Part shown: positions 24,662-33,872 of the stretch, piece by piece
Position numbering within the stretch: position 1 is the first letter of the stretch
Layout: the number at the start of each line of letters is the position of its first letter
Source: Phenylobacterium sp.
GTDB taxonomy: Bacteria > Pseudomonadota > Alphaproteobacteria > Caulobacterales > Caulobacteraceae
Length of the DNA stretch: 64,000 nt
Assembly: GCF_022402485.1 (NCBI RefSeq)
Contig: NZ_JAKRSA010000023.1
Span: forward strand, 124,001-188,000
Direction of reading: 5' to 3'
Translations under genes and position numbers: made by a program
Notes under the pieces: model-generated
Told to the model about the DNA's origin: nothing
Seen by the model: the letters and a program-made list of their open reading frames with translations, nothing else
The model's database searches: none

Positions 24662-25665
24662 CAGGCGGGCTCCTGCTGGGTGATGCAGTGGAAGGAACCG
24701 CCGCCGGTGAGGATGGCGGTCGACGGCAGGCCGATGACTTCGCGCCCTGGAAACACGGTCTTGAGGGCCTCCATGGCCATCTCGCCGGGGCGCTGCGCAT
24801 AGGTGGGCACAATCACCGCCCCATTGGCGATGATGAAGTTCATGTGCGAGGCCGGCACATAGTCGCCCTCGGCGTTCTCGATCCAGCCGGGCGAGGGAAT
24901 TCGCACCACTTTCAGCCGCTCACCCCGAGCATCCGCCATACCAGACAGCCGGCGGGCGGCGTCGTCATAGGCGTCCATATTGGGGTCGCCGCGGCCATAG
25001 GCGACCGGACAGACCACCACGCCAGGCGCCACGAAGCGGGCCAGGTTATCCACATGGCCGTCGGTGTGGTCGTTCTGCAGGCCGTCCCCCAGCCACAGGG
25101 TCTTGCGGACGCCCAGCGCCTCAGAAAGGGCAGCCTCGGCGGCCTCGGCGCTCCAGCCGGGGTTACGGTTGGGGTTCAAAAGGCACTGGCCGGTGGTGAG
25201 CACCGTACCAAAGCCATCATGGTCCAGGGCGCCGCCTTCCAGGATGAAGCCGTTGGCAGCCAAGGGCAGGCCCGCATGGGCGGCGATCTGACCGGCGACC
25301 GTCTCGTCATGGGGATAGACGTACTTGCCGCCCCAGCCGTTGAAGCCAAAGCCCCGGGCGCTGAAGCCCTCGCCCTCGCGGGCGAAAATCGGGCCGGTAT
25401 CCCGCAGCCAGATGTCGCCAAAGGCGCCGGCCACGATCTCGATCCCGGCCACACCGTCCAACAGGCGCCTTGCGTCGGCCTCCCCCGCCGGCGACCCGGT
25501 CATCAGGCGCACCTGCTCGGCGCCAGGCCCAGCCAGGGCGCGGGCCAGGTCTGCCACCTCCGTCTGGGCCTGAGCCAGATCGTCGCCCCACAGTTCCCCG
25601 TGGCTGGGAAAGCCCAGCCACATAGCCCGATGAGGCGCCCATTCGGCGGGAACAACGAGGCTCAT
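24661..25665 (-). CDS. aguA: Agmatine deiminase
   Basis: 334-residue peptidyl-arginine-deiminase-family enzyme that hydrolyses agmatine to N-carbamoylputrescine and ammonia. Motifs seen are Trp-Leu-Arg-Asp-Thr-Gly-Pro-Ile-Phe, Glu-Gly-Gly-Ala-Leu-Asp-His-Asp-Gly, Asn-Asp-His-Thr-Asp-Gly-His-Val-Asp-Asn, and the nucleophile Cys327 in Gly-Gly-Gly-Ser-Phe-His-Cys-Ile-Thr-Gln. The ATG at 25665 is preferred over that at 25680 because AAGGGA stands eight bases before it. It is first gene of the aguA-aguB unit, giving an arginine-decarboxylase-dependent route to putrescine. Confidence 0.95.
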   Translation of the reverse strand: MSLVVPAEWAPHRAMWLGFPSHGELWGDDLAQAQTEVADLARALAGPGAEQVRLMTGSPAGEADARRLLDGVAGIEIVAGAFGDIWLRDTGPIFAREGEGFSARGFGFNGWGGKYVYPHDETVAGQIAAHAGLPLAANGFILEGGALDHDGFGTVLTTGQCLLNPNRNPGWSAEAAEAALSEALGVRKTLWLGDGLQNDHTDGHVDNLARFVAPGVVVCPVAYGRGDPNMDAYDDAARRLSGMADARGERLKVVRIPSPGWIENAEGDYVPASHMNFIIANGAVIVPTYAQRPGEMAMEALKTVFPGREVIGLPSTAILTGGGSFHCITQQEPA

Positions 25666-25773
25666 TCCAGATCCCTTCATGCAGGCGCCCGACGCCCGCC
25701 CAGACAGAACCGGCGCAGATGGGCGCAGCCAGCCTCAAGGTCAAGCGTCGCCTTGCGCGCCCTGACGCCCACG

Positions 25774-25802
25774 AAAAAGGGGGCGGCCCGAAAGCCGCCC
25801 CC
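25774..25802 (-). terminator. Terminator of the TonB-dependent receptor gene
   Basis: A 9-bp stem GGGGGCGGC / GCCGCCCCC (25779-25787 with 25794-25802) followed on the minus strand by TTTTT, about 25 bases after the receptor's stop codon. Confidence 0.85.
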
Positions 25803-25828
25803 CAATCTCAGTCTGATCGAACGTCAGA

Positions 25829-28800
25829 TCAGAACTCGTAGCGCAGGCCGACCTGGATGGCCCAGACCGACTTGCCGTTGTTGTCGATGTTCTCACGCAG
25901 GCCATCGGCGCTGAAGCTGGAGTAGCGATACCGGGCGCAGGAGGGATCACCTGTGGCCACCGCAGTGCCCGCCGCATTGGCGCAGTTGACCCGCACCAGG
26001 GAGTTCACGTCGGTATACTCTTCAACGATGCCCCACTCGTCGTTCAGCATGTTCAGCACGTTCTGCATGTCCAGAACGACGCGGAACTTATGGCCGGCGA
26101 AGTAGGACGGCAGCTCCTGGCTGAGCTGCAGGTCGACGATGTGGATGTCGTCGTTCTGGAAGTAGCCCTTGGGAACGATCTGGTTCTGCGGCAGGCCGAA
26201 CTGCTGCACGGCGCGGATGAAGTTATCCCGCGTCGAGGTGTCGGCAAAGCGAACCAGACCATAATCAAGGCCGCTGGCGCCGCCATTTCCGGACATGTCC
26301 GGCACATAGAGGAGGTGCGTAGAGCCGCGGTTGACCCCGAACACCGGGCTACGGCCGCCGGTCGCATCGCTCATGGTGAAGGTGGTGCCGCGACCCGAGC
26401 GCTTTTCGGCAAACAGGGTCGCGCGGGTTTCCAGATCCCACAGGAAGGATCGGGCATAGCTCGCCTGGAACTTGAAGCTGTGCTCGATCTCCTCATAAGA
26501 GGAGCCGTAGGCCGGCTGTTCAGGGTCCTGGCCCACCGGAGTCTGGTACATTGAGCTCTGGGTCGAGCTGAACCGGAACGAGGACGAGAAGTCGTCAATG
26601 TCCTGGTAGGTGTAGCTGCCCGTCACGTCGAGGCCAAAGTCGAAGGTCTTCTGCAGGGAGACCGCCGCAACCAGACCACGCCCCTTGTTGGTGTTGTAGG
26701 CCACCAGATCCCGGGCTGAACCCAGGTTCTGCGAGGTGATGCCGGCGGCGGCGCGTTGGGCCGCAGACCCACCGATGCCGTCATAGCGCAGGCGGCCATC
26801 AGGCGTGCGCTGGGTCACACCGTTGACCACTAGCGGGGCCGAACGGGTGTCGCGGAGATAGAGCCCGTCGCGGACCTGGGTGGTGACCACATCAAGGCCA
26901 AGGTTCCAGCCATCCCACAGTTCATACTGGGCGTTGAGGAACAGCTTCCATTCCGAAGGGAACTTGAAGCCCGGTGCAAAAGCCCCGACCTCGGTGGTCG
27001 GCGATGCGCTGGCGCCGCCCTGGAAGGCCCGGACATCGGCCGGGATGTCATAGAAGGTCCGGGCATCCGTCCGGCTCACATTCAGGGCCGAGGCCCCGAT
27101 CGCCTGGGTGAAGCCCGGGGCACCGGTGGTTTCGCGGAAAGTGCCGTCGGCATTTCGCTCAAACACCACGCCGGAGGTCAGGAAGCCCGCGCCGCCGCCA
27201 TAGGAGTTGGAGGCCAAAACGTCGGGCACGCCGCCGGAGAACAGGCCGCCACCGACCCGCACCTTGAGACGATCCGAAGCGCGCCAGTCCACCGAGAAGC
27301 GCGGCATCATCACGCTGAGGCCGTCATAGCTTTTCTGGTTGGAGAAACCGTTTCTCGCCAGGAAATTGGTATTCAAGGGCGGCGGATCGTCGTTGGTGTA
27401 CCAGTCGTAGCGAATGCCCGCCGAGACCGTCAGGTCCGGGTTGATGTCATAGGTGTCCTGCAGGAACACCGAGTTCAGTCGGTAAGTGAGGTCAGCCGTT
27501 ACGTCGGCCACCGTCAGACCACGAATGGCATCGGTATAGCCCAGACGGTTGGCGCGACCGGCGGCGAAATCGGCGATCGAGTCGAAGTAGTAGATCCCGT
27601 CCTGGGTCGGCAGGAACAGGTTAGCGACATCCTGCCTTTGGCTTGACGCACCAAACTTCAGCAGGTGATCACCCAGAGCCCATTCGCCCTTGAACTGGAT
27701 GGTCAGGTTGTCGGTCGCCAGTTCATTGGCGTGACGGAATTGGTCAGGACCAAACTGCAGCAGCGACGGGTTCGCCTGGCCGGCCAGGTCACAGCCGGTA
27801 ACCGAGCCACCGCTGGTGGGGGCCAGGCAGACCTGAACGTGGGAGAATTCCTGGCCCGACGGCGGCAGCTGGCGACGCTCATAGTCGCGCAGGGTCACCC
27901 GCAGCTGGGTCGAGAAGGTGTCGGTCCAGTCTGAATTCAACTCACCGGTGTAGGAATAGTCCTCTTCCCCGGTGAGGTACCACTGGGAGTCCAGGCCGGC
28001 CGAAGAGGTGGTGATGTTGGTCCGCTGGACCAGCTCGGAGAGCGCATAGCGCGCCGTCAGGGCCAGACGATGCTGATCGGTCAGGTTGGCGTCGATCTTG
28101 AACGAGTACTTCTCATCCAGGACCGGCTTGGTGCGGGCGATCGTACCGACGTCAAACTTGCTGGCATAGTTGCTGTTGAAGATCCCGGTGACCTGGTCGA
28201 TCTGGGCCTGGTTCACACCACGGACAGAGTTGGCAAAGCCAGCGCCCTCGGGACCGGTGGAGGTCAGGTCGCTGGTCTCGTAGATCTCATAGGACGCGGC
28301 GAAGAACAGGCGGTCCTGCCAAATCGGGCCCGACAGGAAGGCACCCCAGTTGGTCTGGGAGACCTGCGAACCGATGTTGTTGCCGCGGATCGAGCGGCCG
28401 ACCATGCCGTCGTTCAGATAGTTGAGGAACACGCTGCCGCTGAAGTCGTTTTCGCCGGACTTCAGCACCACGTCCAGGGCGCCGCCGGAGAAGTCGCCGT
28501 TTTCCACGTCCACCGGGACCGCGTCGACGGTGAACTGCTCCACCGCGTCCAGGGAGATGGGGCCCCGACGGGTAGGAGTGCCGCCGGTGTTCAGGCCGAA
28601 GTCGTCCTGGGCCTGGGCACCGTCGATGGTGATGCGGTTGTTCCGCGGGTTGGAGCCGGCGATGGAGATGCCGCCGTCACCGCGGGTGTTCTGGGTAACC
28701 AGGGCGCTGCGGCGCGCCAGGTCGCGGATATCGCGGGTGACCGAGACGACGCTTTCGATCGCGGTCTCGTCGAGCACGCGGCGGACGCCGGTGCTGTCCT

Positions 28801-29182
28801 CGCCAGGAGCGGCGGTCACGACCAGCTCAGCCACCTGCGAGAAGAGGTCGAAGCTCAGGCGGGTGGTCTCACCGAGGGTCAGGAACACGTTTTCTTGGGT
28901 GCGCTCGCCGAAGCCGGGGGCGCTGACCGTGATGGTGTAAGGGCCGCCGACCCGCAGACCGCGGCTGTCGAACACGCCCTGGGCGTTGGTACCGGTCACC
29001 GACCGGGTGTTGGAGGGCGTATGCACCACCGTGACGCTGGCATTGCCCACGGGGGCTCCAGCTTCCGTAAACACCTGGCCGCGGATGGCCGACGTGGTTT
29101 CCTGCGCGTAGACCGCGCTGCCCATGGCGCAGACGAGCGCAGTGAGCGCAGCCCCGCCAGCGAGGCGCTTCATTGACGTCAT
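25829..29182 (-). CDS. TonB-dependent receptor, Oar-like, with carboxypeptidase-regulatory domain
   Basis: 1117-residue outer-membrane receptor. A signal peptide (ending Val-Tyr-Ala-Gln) is followed by a carboxypeptidase-regulatory-like beta-sandwich (about 28-110: Ile-Arg-Gly-Gln-Val-Phe-Thr-Glu-Ala-Gly-Ala-Pro). Then come a plug domain (about 120-260, with Ile-Ala-Gly-Ser-Asn-Pro-Arg-Asn-Asn-Arg-Ile-Thr-Ile-Asp-Gly) and a long barrel ending in Tyr-Glu-Phe, the usual aromatic outer-membrane insertion signal. This architecture is that of the Oar/OmpA-related TonB receptors, whose substrates are mostly unknown (proteins or peptides in some species). No Fur, cobalamin or TPP element is seen upstream. 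The ATG at 29182 has GAGGGGA in front; an ATG at 29173 is possible. Confidence 0.92.
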   Translation of the reverse strand: MTSMKRLAGGAALTALVCAMGSAVYAQETTSAIRGQVFTEAGAPVGNASVTVVHTPSNTRSVTGTNAQGVFDSRGLRVGGPYTITVSAPGFGERTQENVFLTLGETTRLSFDLFSQVAELVVTAAPGEDSTGVRRVLDETAIESVVSVTRDIRDLARRSALVTQNTRGDGGISIAGSNPRNNRITIDGAQAQDDFGLNTGGTPTRRGPISLDAVEQFTVDAVPVDVENGDFSGGALDVVLKSGENDFSGSVFLNYLNDGMVGRSIRGNNIGSQVSQTNWGAFLSGPIWQDRLFFAASYEIYETSDLTSTGPEGAGFANSVRGVNQAQIDQVTGIFNSNYASKFDVGTIARTKPVLDEKYSFKIDANLTDQHRLALTARYALSELVQRTNITTSSAGLDSQWYLTGEEDYSYTGELNSDWTDTFSTQLRVTLRDYERRQLPPSGQEFSHVQVCLAPTSGGSVTGCDLAGQANPSLLQFGPDQFRHANELATDNLTIQFKGEWALGDHLLKFGASSQRQDVANLFLPTQDGIYYFDSIADFAAGRANRLGYTDAIRGLTVADVTADLTYRLNSVFLQDTYDINPDLTVSAGIRYDWYTNDDPPPLNTNFLARNGFSNQKSYDGLSVMMPRFSVDWRASDRLKVRVGGGLFSGGVPDVLASNSYGGGAGFLTSGVVFERNADGTFRETTGAPGFTQAIGASALNVSRTDARTFYDIPADVRAFQGGASASPTTEVGAFAPGFKFPSEWKLFLNAQYELWDGWNLGLDVVTTQVRDGLYLRDTRSAPLVVNGVTQRTPDGRLRYDGIGGSAAQRAAAGITSQNLGSARDLVAYNTNKGRGLVAAVSLQKTFDFGLDVTGSYTYQDIDDFSSSFRFSSTQSSMYQTPVGQDPEQPAYGSSYEEIEHSFKFQASYARSFLWDLETRATLFAEKRSGRGTTFTMSDATGGRSPVFGVNRGSTHLLYVPDMSGNGGASGLDYGLVRFADTSTRDNFIRAVQQFGLPQNQIVPKGYFQNDDIHIVDLQLSQELPSYFAGHKFRVVLDMQNVLNMLNDEWGIVEEYTDVNSLVRVNCANAAGTAVATGDPSCARYRYSSFSADGLRENIDNNGKSVWAIQVGLRYEF

Positions 29183-29388
29183 TGTGAGAATCCCCTCTCG
29201 ATCCAGCCCCGGGGCAGGCGAGCACGCACACAACCCGAGTCTGGCGCTCTATACAGCCAAGTGAGGCACTTGTAGGTGATGGATTTATGACGCCGCCAAA
29301 CTGTTGTCACGGCGCCACACCGAGAGGCACCTAGGCCTTTACAGCGCCTCGCCTGCGAGCAACGGTCCGCACCGTTCGGGAGCCGCCC

Positions 29389-30951
29389 TTGTCCAGCCTG
29401 TCGCCCTCCAATCCGTCCGCCCATCGGCTTAGCGATCCCGCTAGCGCAGCCTGGCGTATGGCCCTGTGGATCACTGTGGCCCTGACGGCCGTGCGGCTGG
29501 CGACGATCTTTGTCACGCCTCTGGAGCTCTATCCCGACGAGGCTCAGTACTGGCTTTGGTCCCGCACCCTGGACTTTGGCTATTATTCGAAACCGCCCAT
29601 GGTGGCCTGGGCCATCTGGGCGACCACATTGGCCGGCGACGGCGAGCCCCTCGTCAGGCTCTCGGCGCCGCTATTTCAGGCCGCGACCGCGCTCGGGGTG
29701 TTTGTTCTCGCCCGCCGACTTTATGGGGTGGAGGTCGCCCTGGCGGCCTGCGCGCTCTATCACCTGACCCCCGGCGTGCAGCTGTCGTCAGCGGTGGTGG
29801 CCACGGACGCGCCGCTGATGGCGGCCCTGGTCTGGTCCCTGGCGCTGTATGTCCAGCTGCCGGGTACCGATGCCCCGCGGCAGTGGCGTGTGGCGGCCGG
29901 CGCGGGTGCCCTCCTGGGCCTCGCCTTCCTGTCGAAATATGCCGCCATCTACGCCCTGGTCGGGGTGGGCCTGCACCTGATTCTGGACCGGGAAGCGCGC
30001 GCGCCATGGCGGCCGGCGGTCATCGCCGCAGCGCTTGCCTCGGCGCTCGCCGTGATGGCACCCAATCTGGTCTGGAACGCCCTGCATGGGTTCTCGACGG
30101 TCCAGCATACGGCGGCCAATGCCAACTGGAGCGCCAGCGACCTGTTCCACCCTGGGGAGCTGCTGGATTTTGTGGGATCTCAGTTCGGGGTGTTTGGCCC
30201 CATTCCGTTCGCGGTGCTGATCGGTGGCGCAGCCCTGATGATCTGGCGTCGACGTCTGACGGGACCAGACCTGCTGCTGCTGTGCTTTGCCCTGCCGCCC
30301 TTTGTGATCGTGACCCTGCAGGCCCTGCTGAGCCGGGCCAACGCCAACTGGACGGCCGCAGGCTATGTGGCGGGCGTCATCCTGGTCACCGCCTGGCTGT
30401 TGCGCTGGCGCGCCAAGGGCTGGTTGATCGCGGCACTCGGAACCCAAGGTGTGTTGGCGGCCCTGTTCCTGTCTTTTGTGATCTCCCCAGACCTGGCCGA
30501 GCGGGCTGGCATGGCCAACAGCTTCAAGCGGGCCAAGGGCTGGTCCCAGATGACCGAAGCCCTGACCAACCGCGCCATGCATGATCTGCGAGTCACCGCC
30601 ATCGCGGTGGATGACCGGTTTCTGTTCAATGCGGCGGCCTATTATGGTCGGGACTATTTCGCCCGCGCCGACGCCGCGCCCCTGCGCATGTGGGCGCGGA
30701 CCGCGACGCCGCAGAACCAGGCCGAGACCGAGGCCGCCTTGACCGCCGCCGACGGCGACCGCGTGCTGGCCATAAGCCTTGAGCCTGATTTCACCGCCGA
30801 GATGAAGGCTGACTTCCACAAGGTCGGCGAGGTCGAGATCGTCAATGTCTGGCTCGACCGGGAGCGGAGCCGGCGGGCGGAGATGTTCATGGGCGAAGGC
30901 TTCGCGCCTCAGCCCCGGGACCCGGTCACCGGCCTGCCCATACGGCCCTGA
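29389..30951 (+). CDS. Glycosyltransferase family 39 (ArnT-like) membrane protein
   Basis: 520-residue polytopic protein with about 10-12 hydrophobic segments and the PMT_2/GT39 signature Glu-Leu-Tyr-Pro-Asp-Glu-Ala-Gln-Tyr-Trp-Leu-Trp...Tyr-Tyr-Ser-Lys-Pro-Pro near residues 46-70; the acidic pair is catalytic in ArnT/PMT enzymes. It should transfer a sugar from a polyprenyl-phosphate donor to a lipid or protein at the periplasmic face. It starts at a TTG with GGGAG seven bases upstream; no in-frame ATG precedes the conserved part. Its last 26 bases overlap the 3' end of msrA on the other strand. Confidence 0.88.
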   Translation: MSSLSPSNPSAHRLSDPASAAWRMALWITVALTAVRLATIFVTPLELYPDEAQYWLWSRTLDFGYYSKPPMVAWAIWATTLAGDGEPLVRLSAPLFQAATALGVFVLARRLYGVEVALAACALYHLTPGVQLSSAVVATDAPLMAALVWSLALYVQLPGTDAPRQWRVAAGAGALLGLAFLSKYAAIYALVGVGLHLILDREARAPWRPAVIAAALASALAVMAPNLVWNALHGFSTVQHTAANANWSASDLFHPGELLDFVGSQFGVFGPIPFAVLIGGAALMIWRRRLTGPDLLLLCFALPPFVIVTLQALLSRANANWTAAGYVAGVILVTAWLLRWRAKGWLIAALGTQGVLAALFLSFVISPDLAERAGMANSFKRAKGWSQMTEALTNRAMHDLRVTAIAVDDRFLFNAAAYYGRDYFARADAAPLRMWARTATPQNQAETEAALTAADGDRVLAISLEPDFTAEMKADFHKVGEVEIVNVWLDRERSRRAEMFMGEGFAPQPRDPVTGLPIRP

Positions 30952-31528
30952 GCGCCCGCTCGCGTCCGCAGCCGACCTTGTAGGCCTGATAGCGCCCGGG
31001 GTTCTTTTCGGCGAAGTCCTGATGATAGGCCTCCCCCATCCAGAACCGGGCGGCTGGGCGGATCTCTGTGGCCACGGGCTGGCCCAGGGTCCGGGCCACC
31101 TGGGTCTTGACCTTCTGGGCGGTATCCTGCTCAGGCCCCGAGGCATAGAAGACCGCCGTGCGATAGGACGGGCCCTGGTCGCAGATCTGACCATTGGGAT
31201 CTGTGGGATCGATACGCCGGAAAAAGCCCGTCACCAGCTGCTCATAGCTGAGCTTGGTGCGATCATAGGTGACGTGGACCGCCTCCAGGTGACCGGCATG
31301 ACTGCGGTAGGTGGGGTTGGAACGCGCACCGCCCGCATAGCCGACCACCACATCCACCACCCCGGGGATCTGCTCCAGTTCATGCTCAACCGACCAGAAG
31401 CAGCCGCCGGCGAACACCGCTGAGGCCTGGCCGGCCTTGGCGGGCGCAGGGGCCTCTGCCGGCGCGGCAGCGGCGGTGAGCAGGGCCAGCGGAGCCAGCA
31501 CCATGGCGGCCAGGGTCGAGGTTTTCAT
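30926..31528 (-). CDS. msrA: Exported peptide-methionine (S)-S-oxide reductase
   Basis: 200-residue methionine sulfoxide reductase A, repairing the S-epimer of oxidised methionine. The catalytic Gly-Gly-Cys-Phe-Trp-Ser-Val-Glu (Cys43) follows a clear signal peptide (residues 1 to about 24, Ala-Ala-Ala-Ala-Pro-Ala-Glu-Ala), so it acts in the periplasm. A further conserved block is Gly-Tyr-Ala-Gly-Gly...Tyr-Arg-Ser-His-Ala-Gly-His-Leu-Glu-Ala-Val. A C-terminal region cysteine (Val-Gly-Cys-Gly) may be the resolving residue. The ATG at 31528 has AAGGA at good distance; the ATG six bases upstream does not. Reducing power could come from the ScsB system, by inference. Confidence 0.93.
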   Translation of the reverse strand: MKTSTLAAMVLAPLALLTAAAAPAEAPAPAKAGQASAVFAGGCFWSVEHELEQIPGVVDVVVGYAGGARSNPTYRSHAGHLEAVHVTYDRTKLSYEQLVTGFFRRIDPTDPNGQICDQGPSYRTAVFYASGPEQDTAQKVKTQVARTLGQPVATEIRPAARFWMGEAYHQDFAEKNPGRYQAYKVGCGRERALRAVWAGR

Positions 31529-31603
31529 GGGCATCCTTTGCAGAGCTGCCGGGTCGGATGAGCGGGCCTTACCCCTCTCCTTCGTCACCGCCAGCTGAAA
31601 GGG

Positions 31604-32248
31604 TTACGCCAGAGCGACCTCAAAGGATGCTTCGGTCTTGGCGCGGGCCTCGTCGAGGCTCACGCTATCGGCCAGCTGCACCAGCCGCAGGGGCGAGCGC
31701 CCACGATCCACCTCGAAAACGCCCAGATCGGTGATCACCAGGTCCACAACACCCTGGCCGGTCAGGGGCAGGTTGCAGGCCTTGACCAGCTTGGGCGCGC
31801 CGGACTTCTCGGTGTGCTCCATGACGATGACCACGCGCTTGACGCCAGCCACCAGGTCCATGGCCCCGCCCATGCCCTTGACCATCTTTCCCGGCACCAT
31901 CCAGTTGGCCAGATCCCCATTGGCCGCCACCTGCATGGCGCCCAGGATCGACAGGTCGATGTGACCGCCGCGGATCATGGCGAAGCTATCGGCCGACGAA
32001 AAATAGGACGAGGAATCCAGCTCCGTGATGGTCTGCTTGCCGGCATTGATGAGGTCAGCGTCCTCCTCCCCCTCATAGGGAAAGGGGCCCATGCCCAGCA
32101 TGCCGTTCTCGCTCTGCAGGGTCACCTCGACGCCTTCGGGGATGTAGTTGGCCACCAGGGTCGGAATGCCAATCCCCAGGTTCACATAGAAGCCGTCCTG
32201 GAGTTCGCGGGCGGCCCGGGCGGCCATTTCGTCTCGGGTCCAGGCCAT
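31604..32248 (-). CDS. scoB: 3-oxoacid CoA-transferase, subunit B
   Basis: 214-residue beta subunit of a family-I CoA-transferase. The catalytic glutamate is in Ser-Glu-Asn-Gly-Met-Leu-Gly (about residue 47), and Gly-Ile-Gly-Ile-Pro-Thr-Leu lies near the N-terminus. Together with the upstream gene it should move CoA from succinyl-CoA to acetoacetate or another 3-ketoacid. Its start overlaps the scoA stop (TGATG), so the two subunits are made together. Confidence 0.93.
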   Translation of the reverse strand: MAWTRDEMAARAARELQDGFYVNLGIGIPTLVANYIPEGVEVTLQSENGMLGMGPFPYEGEEDADLINAGKQTITELDSSSYFSSADSFAMIRGGHIDLSILGAMQVAANGDLANWMVPGKMVKGMGGAMDLVAGVKRVVIVMEHTEKSGAPKLVKACNLPLTGQGVVDLVITDLGVFEVDRGRSPLRLVQLADSVSLDEARAKTEASFEVALA

Positions 32249-32979
32249 CAGACGGTCTCCCCGGCGGCGGGTTGGGCCACGCGAGGCTGGGTGGTCACCC
32301 GCTCGATGCGCTTTTCAAAGACCGCCCCCTGGAAAATGGCATCCACATAAATGCCCGGCGTATGGATGTGGTCCTTATCCAGGTCGCCTGGCACCATCAG
32401 GCGCTCGACCTCGACAACGGTCCGCGTCCCGGCTGTGGCCATCATGGGATTGAAGTTTCGCGCGGTCTTGCGGAACACCAGATTGCCGGCGGTGTCGCCC
32501 ACATCGGCCTTGATGATCGAGAGATCGGCGGTCAGGCCGCGCTCCATGACATAGAGCTCGCCGTCAAACTCGCGGACCTCCTTGCCCTCGGCCACCAGGG
32601 TCCCGACGCCCGTCTTGGTGAAGAAGGCCGGAATGCCCGCGCCGCCTGCCCGGATACGCTCAGCCAGCGTGCCCTGCGGGTTGAACTCCAGCTCCAGCTC
32701 CCCGGAGAGATAGAGCTGCTCGAACAGCTTGTTCTCCCCCACATAGGAGCTGATCATCTTCTTGATCTGCCGGTTCTCCAGCAGGACCCCGAGGCCGAAG
32801 CCATCGATCCCGCAGTTGTTGGAGATCACCGTCAGGTCCTTCACCCCATGGGCGCGGATCGCTGCGATCAGATTCTCAGGAATGCCGCAGAGGCCAAAGC
32901 CCCCGGCCATGATGGTCATGCCGTCGAACAGGAGACCGTCCAGGGCCTCGGCGGCGTCTTTGCGAACCTTGTTTGCCAT
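32248..32979 (-). CDS. scoA: 3-oxoacid CoA-transferase, subunit A
   Basis: 243-residue alpha subunit of the same family-I CoA-transferase. The CoA-binding glycine-rich segment [12 protein letters not shown] is near residue 26, and [11 protein letters not shown] follows. The ATG at 32979 is chosen because AAAGGG stands six bases before it; upstream Met codons at 32985 and 33048 lack a ribosome site. It is the first gene of the scoA-scoB pair, downstream of the OmpA-type lipoprotein terminator. Confidence 0.93.
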   Translation of the reverse strand: MANKVRKDAAEALDGLLFDGMTIMAGGFGLCGIPENLIAAIRAHGVKDLTVISNNCGIDGFGLGVLLENRQIKKMISSYVGENKLFEQLYLSGELELEFNPQGTLAERIRAGGAGIPAFFTKTGVGTLVAEGKEVREFDGELYVMERGLTADLSIIKADVGDTAGNLVFRKTARNFNPMMATAGTRTVVEVERLMVPGDLDKDHIHTPGIYVDAIFQGAVFEKRIERVTTQPRVAQPAAGETV

Positions 32980-33024
32980 AGCCATCCCTTTACGCCGCAG
33001 CGCAGCATTTGGGAACCTCCTGAC

Positions 33025-33064
33025 AGCAAAACGGCTCCCCAGGGCCATCGCCCAGGGAGCCGTT
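33025..33064 (-). terminator. Terminator of the OmpA-type lipoprotein gene
   Basis: A 10-bp stem AACGGCTCCC / GGGAGCCGTT (33030-33039 with 33055-33064). On the minus strand a short TTTGCTG follows, so it is a weak to moderate Rho-independent terminator. Confidence 0.6.
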
Positions 33065-33083
33065 CGCTGGGGCTAAGACGCCA

Positions 33084-33758
33084 TCAGTTGGTCAGGGGAC
33101 GCAGGATGATCTCCACCCGGCGGTTCTGGGCGCGGCCCTCAGGGGTCGCATTGGTGGCGCGGGGCTGGCTCTCGCCGCGGCCCTCCACATAGATGCGGTC
33201 CGGATTGAGCCGGCCGCGATTGACGAGGTAGCCCGCCACCGACCCGGCCCGGCGCTCCGAGAGGGCCTGATTATAGGCGTCGGCACCGGTGGAATCGGCA
33301 TGACCCACCACGTCCACCAGGGTCTGGGGATAGGCGTTCAGGGTCCGGGCCACGTCGTCGAGCACGGTATAGAATCGCGGCTGGATGTCAGACTGATCGA
33401 CCGCAAAGGTCACGTCGCTGGGCATGTTCAGGATGATGTTGTCACCCTGGCGGATCACATCGACGCCCGTGCCGGCCATCTGCTGGCGGAGCTCGGCCTG
33501 CTGGCGGTCCATGTAATTGCCGGCCGCAGCGCCCGCCAGGGCACCGACGCCGGCACCGATCAGGGCGTTCTTACGGCCTTCGGAGCTCTTGTTGGTGTTG
33601 GTAAGGTAGCCGAGCGCCGCCCCGCCCAGGGCCCCGGCCAGGGCACCCGTGCCGGTGTTGTTGCGGACCTGCTGGCCCGTATAGGGATCGGTGGTGGTGC
33701 AGGCGGCCAGGGCGAAGGCGCCGAGGAGCCCCACTGAGGCTGCGGTCAGAAGACGCAT
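33084..33758 (-). CDS. OmpA-domain glycine-zipper lipoprotein (YiaD-like)
   Basis: 224 residues. The lipobox Leu-Ala-Ala-Cys (Cys20) marks a lipoprotein; the +2 residue is Thr, so outer-membrane sorting is expected. Residues about 35-85 form a glycine-zipper (Gly-Ala-Leu-Ala-Gly-Ala-Leu-Gly-Gly-Ala-Ala-Leu-Gly and a second copy). Residues about 105-222 form an OmpA peptidoglycan-binding domain with Val-Gly-His-Ala-Asp-Ser-Thr-Gly and Leu-Ser-Glu-Arg-Arg-Ala. It should anchor the outer membrane to peptidoglycan. An EcfG-type promoter match (33791-33816) lies just upstream, suggesting induction in the general stress response. Confidence 0.92.
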   Translation of the reverse strand: MRLLTAASVGLLGAFALAACTTTDPYTGQQVRNNTGTGALAGALGGAALGYLTNTNKSSEGRKNALIGAGVGALAGAAAGNYMDRQQAELRQQMAGTGVDVIRQGDNIILNMPSDVTFAVDQSDIQPRFYTVLDDVARTLNAYPQTLVDVVGHADSTGADAYNQALSERRAGSVAGYLVNRGRLNPDRIYVEGRGESQPRATNATPEGRAQNRRVEIILRPLTN

Positions 33759-33790
33759 GAGGTCTCTCCAAGAGTGGTTATGTCTACAGC

Positions 33791-33816
33791 AACGCTAGGC
33801 CCTCTTACGAAGTTCC
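33791..33816 (-). promoter_or_regulatory. Candidate EcfG promoter (GGAAC-N17-CGTT) of the OmpA-type lipoprotein gene
   Basis: Exact elements with a 17-base spacer on the minus strand, 33 bases upstream of the lipoprotein ATG; the predicted start point near 33784 gives a leader of about 26 bases. It occupies the region that would encode the N-terminus of a longer 2OG-oxygenase frame, which supports the shorter start of that gene. Confidence 0.7.
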
Positions 33817-33872
33817 GTTATGGCGGATTTAAGTCCGTCACGGCGACCTCATCCGACCCCACGAGCTCCATT

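Noticed and set aside
28426..28450. Exact GGAAC-N16-CGTT match on the plus strand
   Set aside because: It lies deep inside and antisense to the TonB-receptor gene with no plus-strand gene nearby; about one chance match is expected in the window.
33774..33872. N-terminal extension of the 2OG oxygenase from the ATG at 33774
   Set aside because: The region holds an EcfG-type promoter for the divergent lipoprotein gene, is AT-richer, and encodes no conserved residues.
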